Positions 45,916 to 54,466 of a DNA stretch of 64,000 bases are shown one piece after another. Location: contig JANRJC010000047.1 in NCBI GenBank assembly GCA_033764335.1, positions 62,001 through 126,000 on the forward strand, given 5' to 3'. A program made the translations under genes and the position numbers. The notes below the pieces were generated by a model. The model saw only the letters and a program-made list of their open reading frames with translations, ran no database searches and was not told where the DNA came from. Origin of the DNA: JAGQVA01 sp033764335. Lineage in GTDB: Bacteria > Bacteroidota > Bacteroidia > J057. How positions within the stretch are numbered: position 1 is the stretch's first letter; each line of letters begins with the position of its first letter.

Positions 45916-47385
45916 ATGTCAGAAAACAATAAAATCACCTTTGAAGGACTTACTTACGACGATGTCCTTCTCATTCCTTCCTACTCCGAAGTACTTCCCC
46001 GCGACGTAAATACTTCCTCCTGGCTTACCCGTGAAATCCGTTTGAACCTCCCCGTAGTGAGTGCCGCAATGGATACCGTGACGGAACACCAGATGGCCAT
46101 CTCGATGGCTGCCAGTGGGGGGATTGGCATGATCCACAAAAACATGCCCATTGACCAGCAGGCGGAAGAAGTTCGAAAAGTAAAACGCTCGGAAAGCGGT
46201 CTGATTGTGGACCCTATTACCCTTACTCCGGAAGATACGCTTATTTACGCTTCTCAGATCATGCACGAGCATAGTATCGGAGGTATCCCCATTACGGATA
46301 CAGAGGGGCGGCTGGTGGGGATTCTTACCAACCGCGACCTGCGTTTTGAGGTAGCGGATGGCCGCAAGGTGCGGGAACTCATGACTCGTGAAAACCTGAT
46401 CACCGCTCCGGAAGGAACAACACTCGAAGAAGCCGAAGAAATCCTTCGCCGCTACAAGGTCGAAAAACTCCCTGTGGTGGACAAACATGGGCGGCTGGTT
46501 GGTCTTATCACTTACCGCGACATCATCAAAAAACAAGCCTTCCCCAACGCTTGTAAAGACCATCTCGGAAGACTTCGTGTGGGTGCTGCCGTAGGTGTTA
46601 CTTCCGATACTCACGATCGAATATCGGCCTTGGAAAAGGCAGGTGTGGATGTTATTACAGTTGATACCGCACACGGTCATTCTAGGGGGGTACTCAATGT
46701 CATCCGTGAGGTAAAACGAAAATTTTCTCACCTTCAGATTATCGGCGGAAATGTCGCTACCCGTGAAGGTGCCGAAGCACTGATTGAAACGGGCGTGGAT
46801 GGGGTCAAAGTCGGTGTAGGCCCCGGAAGTATTTGTACCACCCGTGTAATCGCCGGAGTCGGGGTTCCTCAGCTTACGGCTGTAATGGAGGCTGTCAAAG
46901 CCGCAAAACCTGTCGGTATTCCCGTCATCGCTGACGGAGGGATCAAATACTCCGGAGATTTTGTCAAAGCACTCGTGGCCGGTGCAAGCAGTATCATGGC
47001 AGGAGGGTTACTCGCCGGTACGGATGAAAGCCCCGGAGAAACGGTATTATACGAGGGGCGGAAATTTAAAACTTATCGCGGCATGGGTTCGATTGAAGCA
47101 ATGCGATCGGGCAGTAAAGATCGCTATTTTCAGGATGTGGAAGACGACATTAAAAAACTCGTGCCCGAAGGAATTGTCGGAAGGGTAGCTTATAAAGGAA
47201 CCGTAACCGAAGTGCTGTTTCAAATGGAAGGCGGTCTTCGCGCCGGAATGGGCTATTGTGGTGCTGCGGATATACCCACGCTTCAGACCCGCCAGCTTAT
47301 TCGTATTACGAATGCAGGGCTTCTGGAAAGCCATCCACATGATGTCCAGATCATTAAGGAAGCACCTAATTATTCTCGCCGCTAA
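45916..47385 (+). CDS. guaB: Inosine-5'-monophosphate dehydrogenase
   Basis: 489 residues from ATG 45916 (MSENNKITFEGLTYDDVLLIPSYS). Two CBS domains (about 95-205) are inserted in the TIM barrel. The catalytic loop GPGSICTTR has Cys307, and the flap and substrate motifs DGGIKYSGD, GMGSIEAM and YKG are present. It oxidises IMP to XMP with NAD in guanine nucleotide synthesis; CBS domains usually give allosteric control by nucleotides. The 3' end overlaps the convergent unknown gene by four bases. Confidence 0.97.
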   Translation: MSENNKITFEGLTYDDVLLIPSYSEVLPRDVNTSSWLTREIRLNLPVVSAAMDTVTEHQMAISMAASGGIGMIHKNMPIDQQAEEVRKVKRSESGLIVDPITLTPEDTLIYASQIMHEHSIGGIPITDTEGRLVGILTNRDLRFEVADGRKVRELMTRENLITAPEGTTLEEAEEILRRYKVEKLPVVDKHGRLVGLITYRDIIKKQAFPNACKDHLGRLRVGAAVGVTSDTHDRISALEKAGVDVITVDTAHGHSRGVLNVIREVKRKFSHLQIIGGNVATREGAEALIETGVDGVKVGVGPGSICTTRVIAGVGVPQLTAVMEAVKAAKPVGIPVIADGGIKYSGDFVKALVAGASSIMAGGLLAGTDESPGETVLYEGRKFKTYRGMGSIEAMRSGSKDRYFQDVEDDIKKLVPEGIVGRVAYKGTVTEVLFQMEGGLRAGMGYCGAADIPTLQTRQLIRITNAGLLESHPHDVQIIKEAPNYSRR

Positions 47386-48683
47386 AGGCCTATGGTAAAG
47401 GATTTTGTCCGGGGGTTATAATATCCCCGAAAGGGTCTTCCTTTAGATGATCCCCGGACAAAATATTTTTCGCCACGCGGGAAAGTGGGACGGCGGTTAG
47501 AGGAAGCCAACGGCGCACTCACCGGTAAAAAAGCCGGATGGCTGAGAACACTCCGGAAAAATACCGTGCGAAAAGATTCGTCCAGCAGTAATCCGCTTAC
47601 GCCGCGCACCTGAGAGGGTTTTACTCCGCCGATATATACTTCTGTCATCGGTGCCTCTGAGGAGTTTTGGGCTAAAATGGCCATATAATCCGATCTTCCT
47701 ATTTCCTGAAAAAAATCGGATGTGAGGAATACGGGTTTTTCATTTCCAGCCTCATCCCGAATCGTCATACCACCGGTCTGAATGCTTATTTCGTCGGTGA
47801 TGCCATAAGCATATTTTCGTACAATGCTGCCTGAGTGAATATCGGTAATCTGAAACCGAAGTGAATCGGTAGAAACGGCCACCTGATACAGGTTTTTTCC
47901 TAATAAAGCGGAATTGGATTTATACGAGGAGGTAAAATCCGGACCGGTGATATTTTGTTCTGTTTTTTGTCCGGTGCGGAGGTTAATGGAAATCAGGTAA
48001 GTAAATCCGGGTTCGTCAAGCGTCAGATATACGTTTTCGCCGTAGTGGTACATTTTCCCGGGGAGATATACATCGGTGATCTGAAGTTCTTCTGGATTTT
48101 CAATGCGGGTCAACTCATAGTTGGTTTTTTCCAGAAAATCGGTTTTTTCAAGGGAAAATTCCTGGGTGTCAAAATTGTCTTCTCCTTCAAAACGGCAAAT
48201 ACGAATAGTGTTTGTATTACGCGGCATCCGGAGTATATGTAATACGCCGTCAAAAGTAAATGTACCCCAGTAAACCAGCCCCTTTCTCAATCTCCCGACA
48301 TCAAACCTGCGAGTTTCCATCAAACCTGCGGATTTGCTGATGGAATAAACCTGGTATTCATCTGTATCTTCTGACCAGTAATATATATTTAGCTGATCCG
48401 GGAGATTGGTAAACCCCACCTTTTCAAGCACCCCCGCGGCAGGCAGGTCATAAAGAGGATAATTTTGTTTTACCTGGAAATTGTGATCCAGAAGGTAAAG
48501 CTGCGCTTCGGTTCCTTCTTTAAACAGAAGCGTAATCCCCGCGTCGTCAGAAAAAGCATATACTTCGGCTTTTTCGGAAAGGGGAATACTAATTTGGTTG
48601 AGTGGCTGAAAAGTCTGCCCAAAGGAAGTGCAGGCCGTAAAAAAAGCAAACAGGTTAAGTAATCTGAGCATCCGGTTTTTCAT
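47382..48683 (-). CDS. Unknown exported protein
   Basis: 433 residues with a signal peptide (about 1-22, ending SFGQ). The body is beta-rich with repeated aromatic strands (DGVLHILRMPRN, DVYLPGKMYHYGENVYLTLD) and may form a propeller, but no family is recognised. The basic C-terminus ends in FRGYYNPRTKSFTIGL. Convergent with guaB, overlapping it by four bases. A strong terminator for the gene upstream lies just before its start. Confidence 0.7.
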   Translation of the reverse strand: MKNRMLRLLNLFAFFTACTSFGQTFQPLNQISIPLSEKAEVYAFSDDAGITLLFKEGTEAQLYLLDHNFQVKQNYPLYDLPAAGVLEKVGFTNLPDQLNIYYWSEDTDEYQVYSISKSAGLMETRRFDVGRLRKGLVYWGTFTFDGVLHILRMPRNTNTIRICRFEGEDNFDTQEFSLEKTDFLEKTNYELTRIENPEELQITDVYLPGKMYHYGENVYLTLDEPGFTYLISINLRTGQKTEQNITGPDFTSSYKSNSALLGKNLYQVAVSTDSLRFQITDIHSGSIVRKYAYGITDEISIQTGGMTIRDEAGNEKPVFLTSDFFQEIGRSDYMAILAQNSSEAPMTEVYIGGVKPSQVRGVSGLLLDESFRTVFFRSVLSHPAFLPVSAPLASSNRRPTFPRGEKYFVRGSSKGRPFRGYYNPRTKSFTIGL

Positions 48684-48690
48684 AGGATAA

Positions 48691-48725
48691 TAATAAAAAT
48701 CCCCGGATAAGATACATCCGGGGAT
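48691..48725 (-). terminator. Intrinsic terminator after the PspA-like gene pair
   Basis: Perfect 10-bp stem ATCCCCGGAT / ATCCGGGGAT (48699-48708 and 48716-48725), followed on the minus strand by TTTTATTATT. Confidence 0.8.
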
Positions 48726-48778
48726 AGGTTTTTATTGCAGAGAGGTGTTTACGATTTTAGTGAAATTCTTACATTTCC

Positions 48779-49201
48779 CTAAAAGTCCCCTAATTTTTTT
48801 TCAGGCGGTTCATCTGTGGACTTATTCGTTTCGGGCGTTTCTTCCTCTTCGATCAGTCCCATTTGGCGTTTCATATCCTTGATGAGTTGTTCGGCGGAAA
48901 ATTTTTCAGCCTGAGCCTGTTTTTCGAGGTTTTCAATTTCCTGATTTACGGCGGAGTTATTATCAAGCGACACTTCAAATTTAGCTTCATTGAGAGCTGT
49001 TTTCTGATTGATTTTATCAATCCAATCATCGGAATCATCCGAGGTAAGTCCGGTAGTGATTCCCGTAACGGCCTCGTTGAGTTTACGAGTATGGCGCATT
49101 ACCTTCATCTGCTCCTCAATCTCCTTACGTTTTTTGATGTCATTCTTAAATTCCTGCTTCATTTGTTCTTTGAGCAGGCGTCTTCTTTCTTCGCTCGTCA
49201 T
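48779..49201 (-). CDS. Small coiled-coil protein related to the C-terminal part of PspA
   Basis: 140 residues, charged and helical, with no signal or membrane segment. Residues 64-80 (INQKTALNEAKFEVSLD) align with PspA 173-189 (VNEQTAKNEARMEMALD; nine identities), and 107-117 (LIKDMKRQMGL) aligns with PspA 210-220 (LVKQFKMEMGL; six identities). The N-terminal membrane-binding helix of PspA is absent. It therefore looks like a shortened PspA paralogue in the same operon, perhaps modulating the PspA polymer; that is inference. Stop is 53 bases from the terminator. Confidence 0.78.
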   Translation of the reverse strand: MTSEERRRLLKEQMKQEFKNDIKKRKEIEEQMKVMRHTRKLNEAVTGITTGLTSDDSDDWIDKINQKTALNEAKFEVSLDNNSAVNQEIENLEKQAQAEKFSAEQLIKDMKRQMGLIEEEETPETNKSTDEPPEKKLGDF

Positions 49202-49226
49202 AAGTCAGTTCATTTAAAAATAAACA

Positions 49227-49949
49227 TTATTCCAACTCTTTCTTACCAGGTTCATGATCGGTATCGCCGCCAAGTGGATCGTCGGAGTCGAGTCCCATTT
49301 CCATTTTGAACTGTTTGACCAGGTCAGCAGCGCGAAGGTTTTCGGCTTCTTCATCAATTTTATAGGAATCGGTGTCCACCGAGTCAAGAGCCATTTCCAT
49401 GCGAGCCTCATTTTTGGCGGTTTGTTCATTAACTCGGGTAACCATTTCGTCGTGGGTGGCGTCAATGCCGGCTACTTCGAAAGATTCCATGGTATCAGCA
49501 ATTTTTGCCTGCCATTTGGCTCTTTCATGAGCGCGGAGCGCTTCACGGGCTTCTGCGATTTTTTTCTCCCGTTGTTTCATGAAGACTTTCTTCACTTCGA
49601 GTGATTTCTCGTAGGCTTTTTGAGCCGTTTCAAACTGTTCTTTCGTTTGAAGCATGTGAGACTTGGTGGATTCGAGGCGAAGGGCATAGTTTTGTGCAAT
49701 ATCATCACGACCTGCCTGAATGGCCGCCTTCATTTTGGAGACCAAATCTTTGTATTCCCGCTTGTATTTATTGAGTTCTTTGTCAAGCAGCATTACACTG
49801 GCCTTCACCGTGGCGATGTTTTCGTTCATTTTAGGGATCTGGTCATTCAGTTCCCGGATATTTTGCTCAAGGATGAGTTTGGGATCTTCGATGGAGCTAA
49901 CAAGTCCCCCAAAAATAGACCTCATTGCTCGTACAAATCGTTTCCACAT
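49227..49949 (-). CDS. pspA: PspA/IM30 family envelope-stress protein
   Basis: 240 residues, the standard length. The N-terminal amphipathic helix (MWKRFVRAMRSIFGGL) is followed by SSIEDPKLILEQNIREL and a long coiled coil to about residue 220, then an acidic tail. PspA-type proteins bind stressed inner membrane and form ESCRT-III-like assemblies. No PspF or PspBC is seen. A small relative of its C-terminal part lies 25 bases downstream. Confidence 0.92.
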   Translation of the reverse strand: MWKRFVRAMRSIFGGLVSSIEDPKLILEQNIRELNDQIPKMNENIATVKASVMLLDKELNKYKREYKDLVSKMKAAIQAGRDDIAQNYALRLESTKSHMLQTKEQFETAQKAYEKSLEVKKVFMKQREKKIAEAREALRAHERAKWQAKIADTMESFEVAGIDATHDEMVTRVNEQTAKNEARMEMALDSVDTDSYKIDEEAENLRAADLVKQFKMEMGLDSDDPLGGDTDHEPGKKELE

Positions 49950-50141
49950 GTTAATTAAAGCTAAACTGGAGGTTGAATAAATTTGTTTGTACTTACGGAA
50001 AGTACCCGGATTGGTTAATCAGTCCTATACAGGTTTTCCGTATTTTCCTTATTTTTTGATGTACTGCCCTAATTTAAGAACTTCTTCCTTATTTCCCACA
50101 AATAAGGGCGTTCTTTGCGAAAGATGTTTCGGGTTGTAGAT

Positions 50142-50879
50142 TTAATCGGCTATTTCCCGAACTACAAAGGCCGGTACCCATGTATCAAATTGGTCCATCG
50201 AAATGTGATGCCAGACATCTTGGGTATCTATAATGATGACCGTTGACCCCTGCCCGATGGGCAAGGACCGGAAATTCGCTCCGAAAGCGGGCGCATCATA
50301 AAAAGCGGTATTCTGCATCACCACAGCAAGCCGGGGCGAAAAGAAAAATTGCTCTAACAATGCCAAACCCAATAAAACTGCGGCGAATCCCGAAAGAATA
50401 CCCATAGCCCGTAATATTTCGTGTAGCCGTCGAATGAAAATGGTTCCGCTTAGAAAGGTGACTATTCCCAACAAAATTGTAAGCGAAAAGTAATGATGAT
50501 GAAGAAACAGCCGGTAACTTGTCCACACTTCTCCCGGAGAAAGTCGTTCGCGGTTGGCCTTTTCCATCAGTAAACCGATCTTCTCCTCAATGCGTTTACC
50601 CCCAAATTCCCACTGAATTTTGCGGAGATAGTAGATCGAAGTCGAAAAATTTTCTTTTTTTTCATGCATAAAGGCCAGGCGATACAGCATTTCTTCCTGC
50701 AAAAAACCGACCTCCATCAGTTGTTCATAAATCTCAATTGCTTCGGTAAAGTTTTCATATTCAAACTTTTCCGAAGCCCGCTTGAGTAAACTGTCAGCCA
50801 CCACCCGGGTTTTGGCTGTAAGAATGGCCGGAAATAAAATTACCGACCAAAGCAAAATTCTTTTGAAATTACTTGACAT
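50142..50879 (-). CDS. BatE-like TPR/SH3 membrane protein
   Basis: 245 residues from ATG 50879 (MSSNFKRILLW), preferred to the ATG at 50930 because the longer form would run over the tRNA promoter. A signal helix (about 7-24), TPR-like helices (about 25-115), two membrane segments (about 128-150 and 158-178) and a C-terminal SH3-like domain (VVMQNTAFYDAP, DVWHHISMDQFDTWVPAFVV) are seen. The layout matches BatE-type proteins of the aerotolerance cluster, but no BatA-D or MoxR is adjacent, so the call is tentative. Confidence 0.65.
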   Translation of the reverse strand: MSSNFKRILLWSVILFPAILTAKTRVVADSLLKRASEKFEYENFTEAIEIYEQLMEVGFLQEEMLYRLAFMHEKKENFSTSIYYLRKIQWEFGGKRIEEKIGLLMEKANRERLSPGEVWTSYRLFLHHHYFSLTILLGIVTFLSGTIFIRRLHEILRAMGILSGFAAVLLGLALLEQFFFSPRLAVVMQNTAFYDAPAFGANFRSLPIGQGSTVIIIDTQDVWHHISMDQFDTWVPAFVVREIAD

Positions 50880-50902
50880 TCCAGTCAATGGGCGTATCTT
50901 TG
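50873..50902 (+). promoter_or_regulatory. Bacteroidota-type promoter of the tRNA pair
   Basis: TTG (50873-50875), 19-base spacer, TATCTTTG (50895-50902). This is an exact match to the TTG-N19-TAnnTTTG pattern and lies 41 bases before tRNA-Lys. It overlaps the start codon of the divergent BatE-like gene. Confidence 0.78.
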
Positions 50903-50943
50903 CGTTCGCAATTACGTAAAGGATATTCACGTTTGCAAAAAGA

Positions 50944-51016
50944 GATTCGGTAGCTCAGTTGGTAGAGCATCTCACTTTTAATGAGGGGGTCCTGGGTTCG
51001 AATCCCAGCCGAATCA
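50944..51016 (+). tRNA. tRNA-Lys(TTT)
   Basis: 73 nt. Acceptor GATTCGG/CCGAATC is fully paired; D loop AGCTCAGTTGGTAGAGC; anticodon loop CTTTTAA with anticodon TTT at 50977-50979; T arm GTTCGAATC. CCA is not encoded. Discriminator A. Confidence 0.96.
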
Positions 51017-51039
51017 CAAAACTCTAAAAAGAGATTTTA

Positions 51040-51123
51040 GCCCAGGTGGTGGAACTGGTAGACACGCTACTTTGAGGGGGTAGTGTCCTTACGGATGTGG
51101 GGGTTCGAATCCCCCCCTGGGTA
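51040..51123 (+). tRNA. tRNA-Leu(GAG)
   Basis: 84 nt with a long variable arm typical of tRNA-Leu. Anticodon loop TTGAGGG, anticodon GAG at 51074-51076; T arm GGTTCGAATCC; the acceptor is closed by a G-T pair at position 1-72. CCA is not encoded. Cotranscribed with tRNA-Lys 23 bases upstream. Confidence 0.95.
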
Positions 51124-51693
51124 CGAAAAGCTGCGAAAGGCGGCTTTTTTGATTTTACCCCGATCCGCAAAATAGTTGCTTCCGTCAAAACGAATAAAAG
51201 CTCCGTCAGAAAGGGGAATTACCCGCTGCTCAGGGTCAAAAGACGCGCCGGCAACTACCGCTAGGTTAAGTTTTAACTCTCCGGCATCGCCGGTGATTTT
51301 TTCGATTTTCAAGAAATCTCTCCCTGCGTAATTGTGTACAATAGCCTCGGAAAAGTATCCACTTTCCACCCTGAAACTTGCCGGCACGAATGTCAAGCCA
51401 CTACCGGAAGGTAACGAATGGTAAAGATCAAACATCAGATCGGGCCGACCAGGCATCTGATGAAAAACATAGGACACCTGTATCGTGTCTCCAGTCTCGG
51501 GAAAAGATATATCTGTGTAAACCAAAAGTTTGGGGGGTGAAGGCCTGTAATGACTCAGATCCTGATACATTATCAAAACTGCCAGTGCCATACTGATAAA
51601 AGTAGCACCAACAAGAATGGTTTTCATAATCATTTGCTGCCGAACCTGCTGGTGGTTGACAGTTCTGAGTTCGGTTGTTAACCGGCTAGTCAT
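51067..51693 (-). CDS. Unknown membrane-anchored exported protein, 3' end antisense to tRNA-Leu
   Basis: 208 residues with one N-terminal membrane helix (about 22-41) and a beta-rich extracytoplasmic domain. No family is recognised. The final 18 or so residues (YPGGDSNPHIRKDTTPSK) are read from the complement of tRNA-Leu, so the last 57 bases overlap the tRNA, and the terminator at 51127 also lies inside. The body appears to be true coding sequence; the C-terminus may be a read-through of a gene shortened by the tRNA side. Confidence 0.65.
   Translation of the reverse strand: MTSRLTTELRTVNHQQVRQQMIMKTILVGATFISMALAVLIMYQDLSHYRPSPPKLLVYTDISFPETGDTIQVSYVFHQMPGRPDLMFDLYHSLPSGSGLTFVPASFRVESGYFSEAIVHNYAGRDFLKIEKITGDAGELKLNLAVVAGASFDPEQRVIPLSDGAFIRFDGSNYFADRGKIKKAAFRSFSYPGGDSNPHIRKDTTPSK
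51127..51150 (+). terminator. Intrinsic terminator of the tRNA pair
   Basis: AAAGCTGC (51127-51134) pairs with GCGGCTTT (51140-51147) with one wobble, loop GAAAG, then T run. It follows tRNA-Leu by three bases. Confidence 0.75.
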
Positions 51694-51798
51694 ATAAATT
51701 CAGGTTAAGATGTTTACTTAAAATTAACCCGAATCCATATTTATAAAAAATCCATATATTGAAATTTATTTCTCGTGAATAATAATTGATCTGAAAAC

Positions 51799-51834
51799 AA
51801 AAAAGCGGTTACCCGTTTGGATAACCGCTTTTTT
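51799..51834 (-). terminator. Strong (bidirectional) terminator after gldJ-like gene
   Basis: Perfect 13-bp stem AAAAAAGCGGTTA / TAACCGCTTTTTT (51799-51811 and 51822-51834) with A and T tracts on both sides, so it works on either strand. It follows the minus-strand gldJ stop by 17 bases. Confidence 0.88.
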
Positions 51835-51851
51835 ATTGGAAACTATTTCAG

Positions 51852-53021
51852 TTAGTCAGGACTTCCTACACGGATCATTGCACAGCGGAAACCGATAGTT
51901 GCGCTGGAAGAGTCGGCATTGTAGAAACGTCTTGCACCGGGTGAGAGGTAGTATGCGATATCATACCAGGAACCTCCACGATATACTTTTACGTTATCAA
52001 ACCCGTCATTTCCCACAGGAGCATTCGGATCGGGGTTGAAGAGAAGGGATTCTTTTGATTTGTAGGAAATATCGTCGAGCCAATCATCGGGACGGATTTC
52101 CGTTTTACCTTTCCGACGATAGGGGTTAAAATCTTCCACATCTTCAAAAGCGAGGATACGGTAGTTGTCCTGTGTCCATTCGGCAACATTACCGGACATA
52201 TTGTAGAGGCCGAAGTCATTGGGCCAGAACTCAAATACCGGAGCAGTGATCATATAACCGTCGGTCATGTGTCTGCCGTCGCCCCCTCTCCATCCGGCAT
52301 AGTCACCCCGGCCGCGTTTGAAGTTGGCGCGGAATTGGCCTTTGCGATTGCGGAGAGATTTACCTTCCCATGAGTAGATTTCGCTTTCGAGGAGACCTCG
52401 TGCGGCATATTCCCATTCAGCTTCGGTAGGAAGGCGATAAGAGGGGTATTTGATTGCCTCTTCGTCTTTTTCCGTAAGTACGTCGTTTACCGTTTGGGTC
52501 CGCCATTTGCAGTATTCGTTGGCCTGGTGCCAGTTTACACCCACAACCGGATACATATTAAATGCAGGGTGGCTGTAATAGGTTTCTGCATACGGATCAT
52601 TAAAGGCGAGGTCGCGACGCCATACGTTTGTGTCGGGATACAATTCATCGTATCGGGTTTCTCCTCCATCGTTTTTAAGTACGTCTTCCAGGAATTCTTT
52701 CCAGTCAACGTTTGCAATTTCGGTTTCATCCATGTAGAAACTCTGGACAGTTACCTGACGCTGACGGTTGTCCATCGAATTTTCGATGTCTTTTTCACCG
52801 CCACCCATCAGGAAGGTACCGCCGGGAATTAATACCAAACCGGGTGCGGGATCAGTTTCCTTGTACTTAGGGGGTTTGTAGGTATCTTCACTATATTTGA
52901 TACCAGTCTTACCACTGCGTTTGCCTACGTTATTGATTTTACTTTTGTGACTGGAACAGCTAACCATAAGCCCACATGCGAGGAGGGCAGACAGCGCATA
53001 AGTGATTCCTCTGTTTTTCAT
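51852..53021 (-). CDS. gldJ: GldJ-like gliding motility / T9SS lipoprotein
   Basis: 389 residues with lipobox VSC (Cys22). The remaining part is an SUMF1/FGE-sulfatase domain: GLVLIPGGTFLMGGG, QSFYMDETEIANVDW, PVVGVNWHQANEYCKWRT, LPTEAEWEYAARG, NMSGNVAEWTQD and YRGGSWYD. In GldK/GldJ this fold serves structure, not catalysis. The stretch DTNVWRRDLAFNDPYAETYY and HPAFNMYPVVGVNW are GldJ-like rather than GldK-like; that choice is from memory of the families. Located at the outer membrane. Just upstream lies porP, in the same orientation. Confidence 0.82.
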   Translation of the reverse strand: MKNRGITYALSALLACGLMVSCSSHKSKINNVGKRSGKTGIKYSEDTYKPPKYKETDPAPGLVLIPGGTFLMGGGEKDIENSMDNRQRQVTVQSFYMDETEIANVDWKEFLEDVLKNDGGETRYDELYPDTNVWRRDLAFNDPYAETYYSHPAFNMYPVVGVNWHQANEYCKWRTQTVNDVLTEKDEEAIKYPSYRLPTEAEWEYAARGLLESEIYSWEGKSLRNRKGQFRANFKRGRGDYAGWRGGDGRHMTDGYMITAPVFEFWPNDFGLYNMSGNVAEWTQDNYRILAFEDVEDFNPYRRKGKTEIRPDDWLDDISYKSKESLLFNPDPNAPVGNDGFDNVKVYRGGSWYDIAYYLSPGARRFYNADSSSATIGFRCAMIRVGSPD

Positions 53022-53140
53022 AAGAAGACGTTGTTTTACAGCTTTATTACGACACGACTGTCGAAATATTGCCCGGTTTTACTCGTATTGAAGGTAAAAG
53101 ATAACAAGTAGAGTTTTATCCAATAATTCGGTTTGGTTTG

Positions 53141-53172
53141 CAAATATAAGTAACCTGATACCCGGAATCAAA
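53141..53172 (-). promoter_or_regulatory. Promoter of the gldJ-like gene
   Basis: On the minus strand, TTTG (53169-53172), a 20-base spacer and TATATTTG (53141-53148). It fits the phylum consensus and overlaps the end of porP. The leader would be about 115 bases long. Confidence 0.55.
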
Positions 53173-54169
53173 ATCGGGGGCAAGGCATTTTGCGGTGTCT
53201 TAGGCTTTTCGGTTTATTGTACTGCTCAAATTCCATTACGACGGAAATTTCATGGGAACCACCGGAAATCCGTTGAGTAAGATCGGAGATCGTATAATCA
53301 TAAGAATAGCCAAAGCTAAACGGCCCTTGTCTTACGCCGATGAGTCCGATGAGCGCATCCTGATGGCGATACCATACTCCAAATACCATTGGCTCCACAT
53401 TCACATAAAGCCCTCCGTCAATCTGGTAAAATTCTCCCTGCATTTTGTAGAGGAATACCGGGGTAATAGACATTTCACGGCGGCTGCCCATGGGTTCTAT
53501 CGGGATATTGATACCTCCGGTAACGGTGTATTTTCGGGGTAGTTTTGCTTCAATATTGCTCCCGCTTACCTGCGTAAATACTTCCTGAGGCTCTGTAATA
53601 TGATTGACCGAAACGCCCAACCATGCATATTCATTGTAGTAAGTAACCCCGGCGCTGACATCGGGTCTGATTACCGCATTGGAAATATTGCCCGGCTCCA
53701 GGGTAGGCCTTACAAAGCCGTTGCGGGGATCAATCTGATCCGGAAAACGGAGTTTGTAAAAATCAATACTTGCCTGCTGAATACCACCGGAAAGACCAAA
53801 ACGTATAAAGTTGTCATCCACAATTTCTACTTCGTAGGCGTAGCTGAGGTTGACATTCAGTTTGGTCAGGTTTCCTTCCCCGGCGACATCCGAGTTGAAG
53901 TTGATTCCCAAACCCTGTGAAGTTCCCAGAAAATGAACCGGCTGGTCATAGGAGAAGGCAAATTGTTTGTAATAGCCGGGAATTTTCACCCATTGTGCCC
54001 GGTAATTCATGGCTACTCTTGGACCAATACCACTTCCGGTAAAAGCCGGATTCAGCATGACCTGATTAGAGTAAAATTGCGAGTATTGTGGGTCCTGTGC
54101 CTGGGCGTTTGTCAGGAAAAAAAAGCACAATGCCAGGGCAAGGGACGCATGAGCTAAAAACTTTTTCAT
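53168..54169 (-). CDS. PorP/SprF family T9SS outer-membrane protein
   Basis: 333 residues from ATG 54169 (MKKFLAHASLALAL), chosen because a Sec signal peptide ending NAQAQ follows; an upstream ATG at 54205 adds 12 unlikely residues. The mature N-terminus DPQYSQFYSNQVMLNPAFTG is the PorP/SprF hallmark, and the rest is a beta-barrel. The family acts with T9SS, often anchoring large surface proteins with type B sorting domains. The giant protein at base 1 has such a domain. The C-terminus ends MPCPRF. Confidence 0.93.
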   Translation of the reverse strand: MKKFLAHASLALALCFFFLTNAQAQDPQYSQFYSNQVMLNPAFTGSGIGPRVAMNYRAQWVKIPGYYKQFAFSYDQPVHFLGTSQGLGINFNSDVAGEGNLTKLNVNLSYAYEVEIVDDNFIRFGLSGGIQQASIDFYKLRFPDQIDPRNGFVRPTLEPGNISNAVIRPDVSAGVTYYNEYAWLGVSVNHITEPQEVFTQVSGSNIEAKLPRKYTVTGGINIPIEPMGSRREMSITPVFLYKMQGEFYQIDGGLYVNVEPMVFGVWYRHQDALIGLIGVRQGPFSFGYSYDYTISDLTQRISGGSHEISVVMEFEQYNKPKSLRHRKMPCPRF

Positions 54170-54466
54170 TTGGCAAACAGTGTTAAAGTAATCTTGCATA
54201 TCCATGCAGGTATAAAAGTATTGCTTTTCGTGAGAATATAATAGTCGAATCCCGAAATGGTTACACCCCTTTTTAAAAAATTTGGATTGGAATGTGCAAT
54301 CTGCATGATTTTTTCTATAAAAACCAGCGAATTATTTTAACACTCCTACATCAAAACCCTTTATTATTAACTTCAAAAGCGGTGAAATATTGAAATAAAC
54401 CTAAATTCGTAAAGAATTTTATTTACTACCACCAACTCGGAATTTTCCCTCAAATCTTATCAACGT
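54170..54466. other. Divergent spacer between porP and sdaAB
   Basis: 297 bases, AT-rich. A TAAATTCG at 54402-54409 is a near match to the -7 box and would serve sdaAB. I see no terminator, repeat or small gene. Confidence 0.5.

Noticed and set aside
51040..51123. tRNA-Leu as the attachment site of an integrated element
   Set aside because: No integrase gene and no repeated tRNA 3' end was found nearby.
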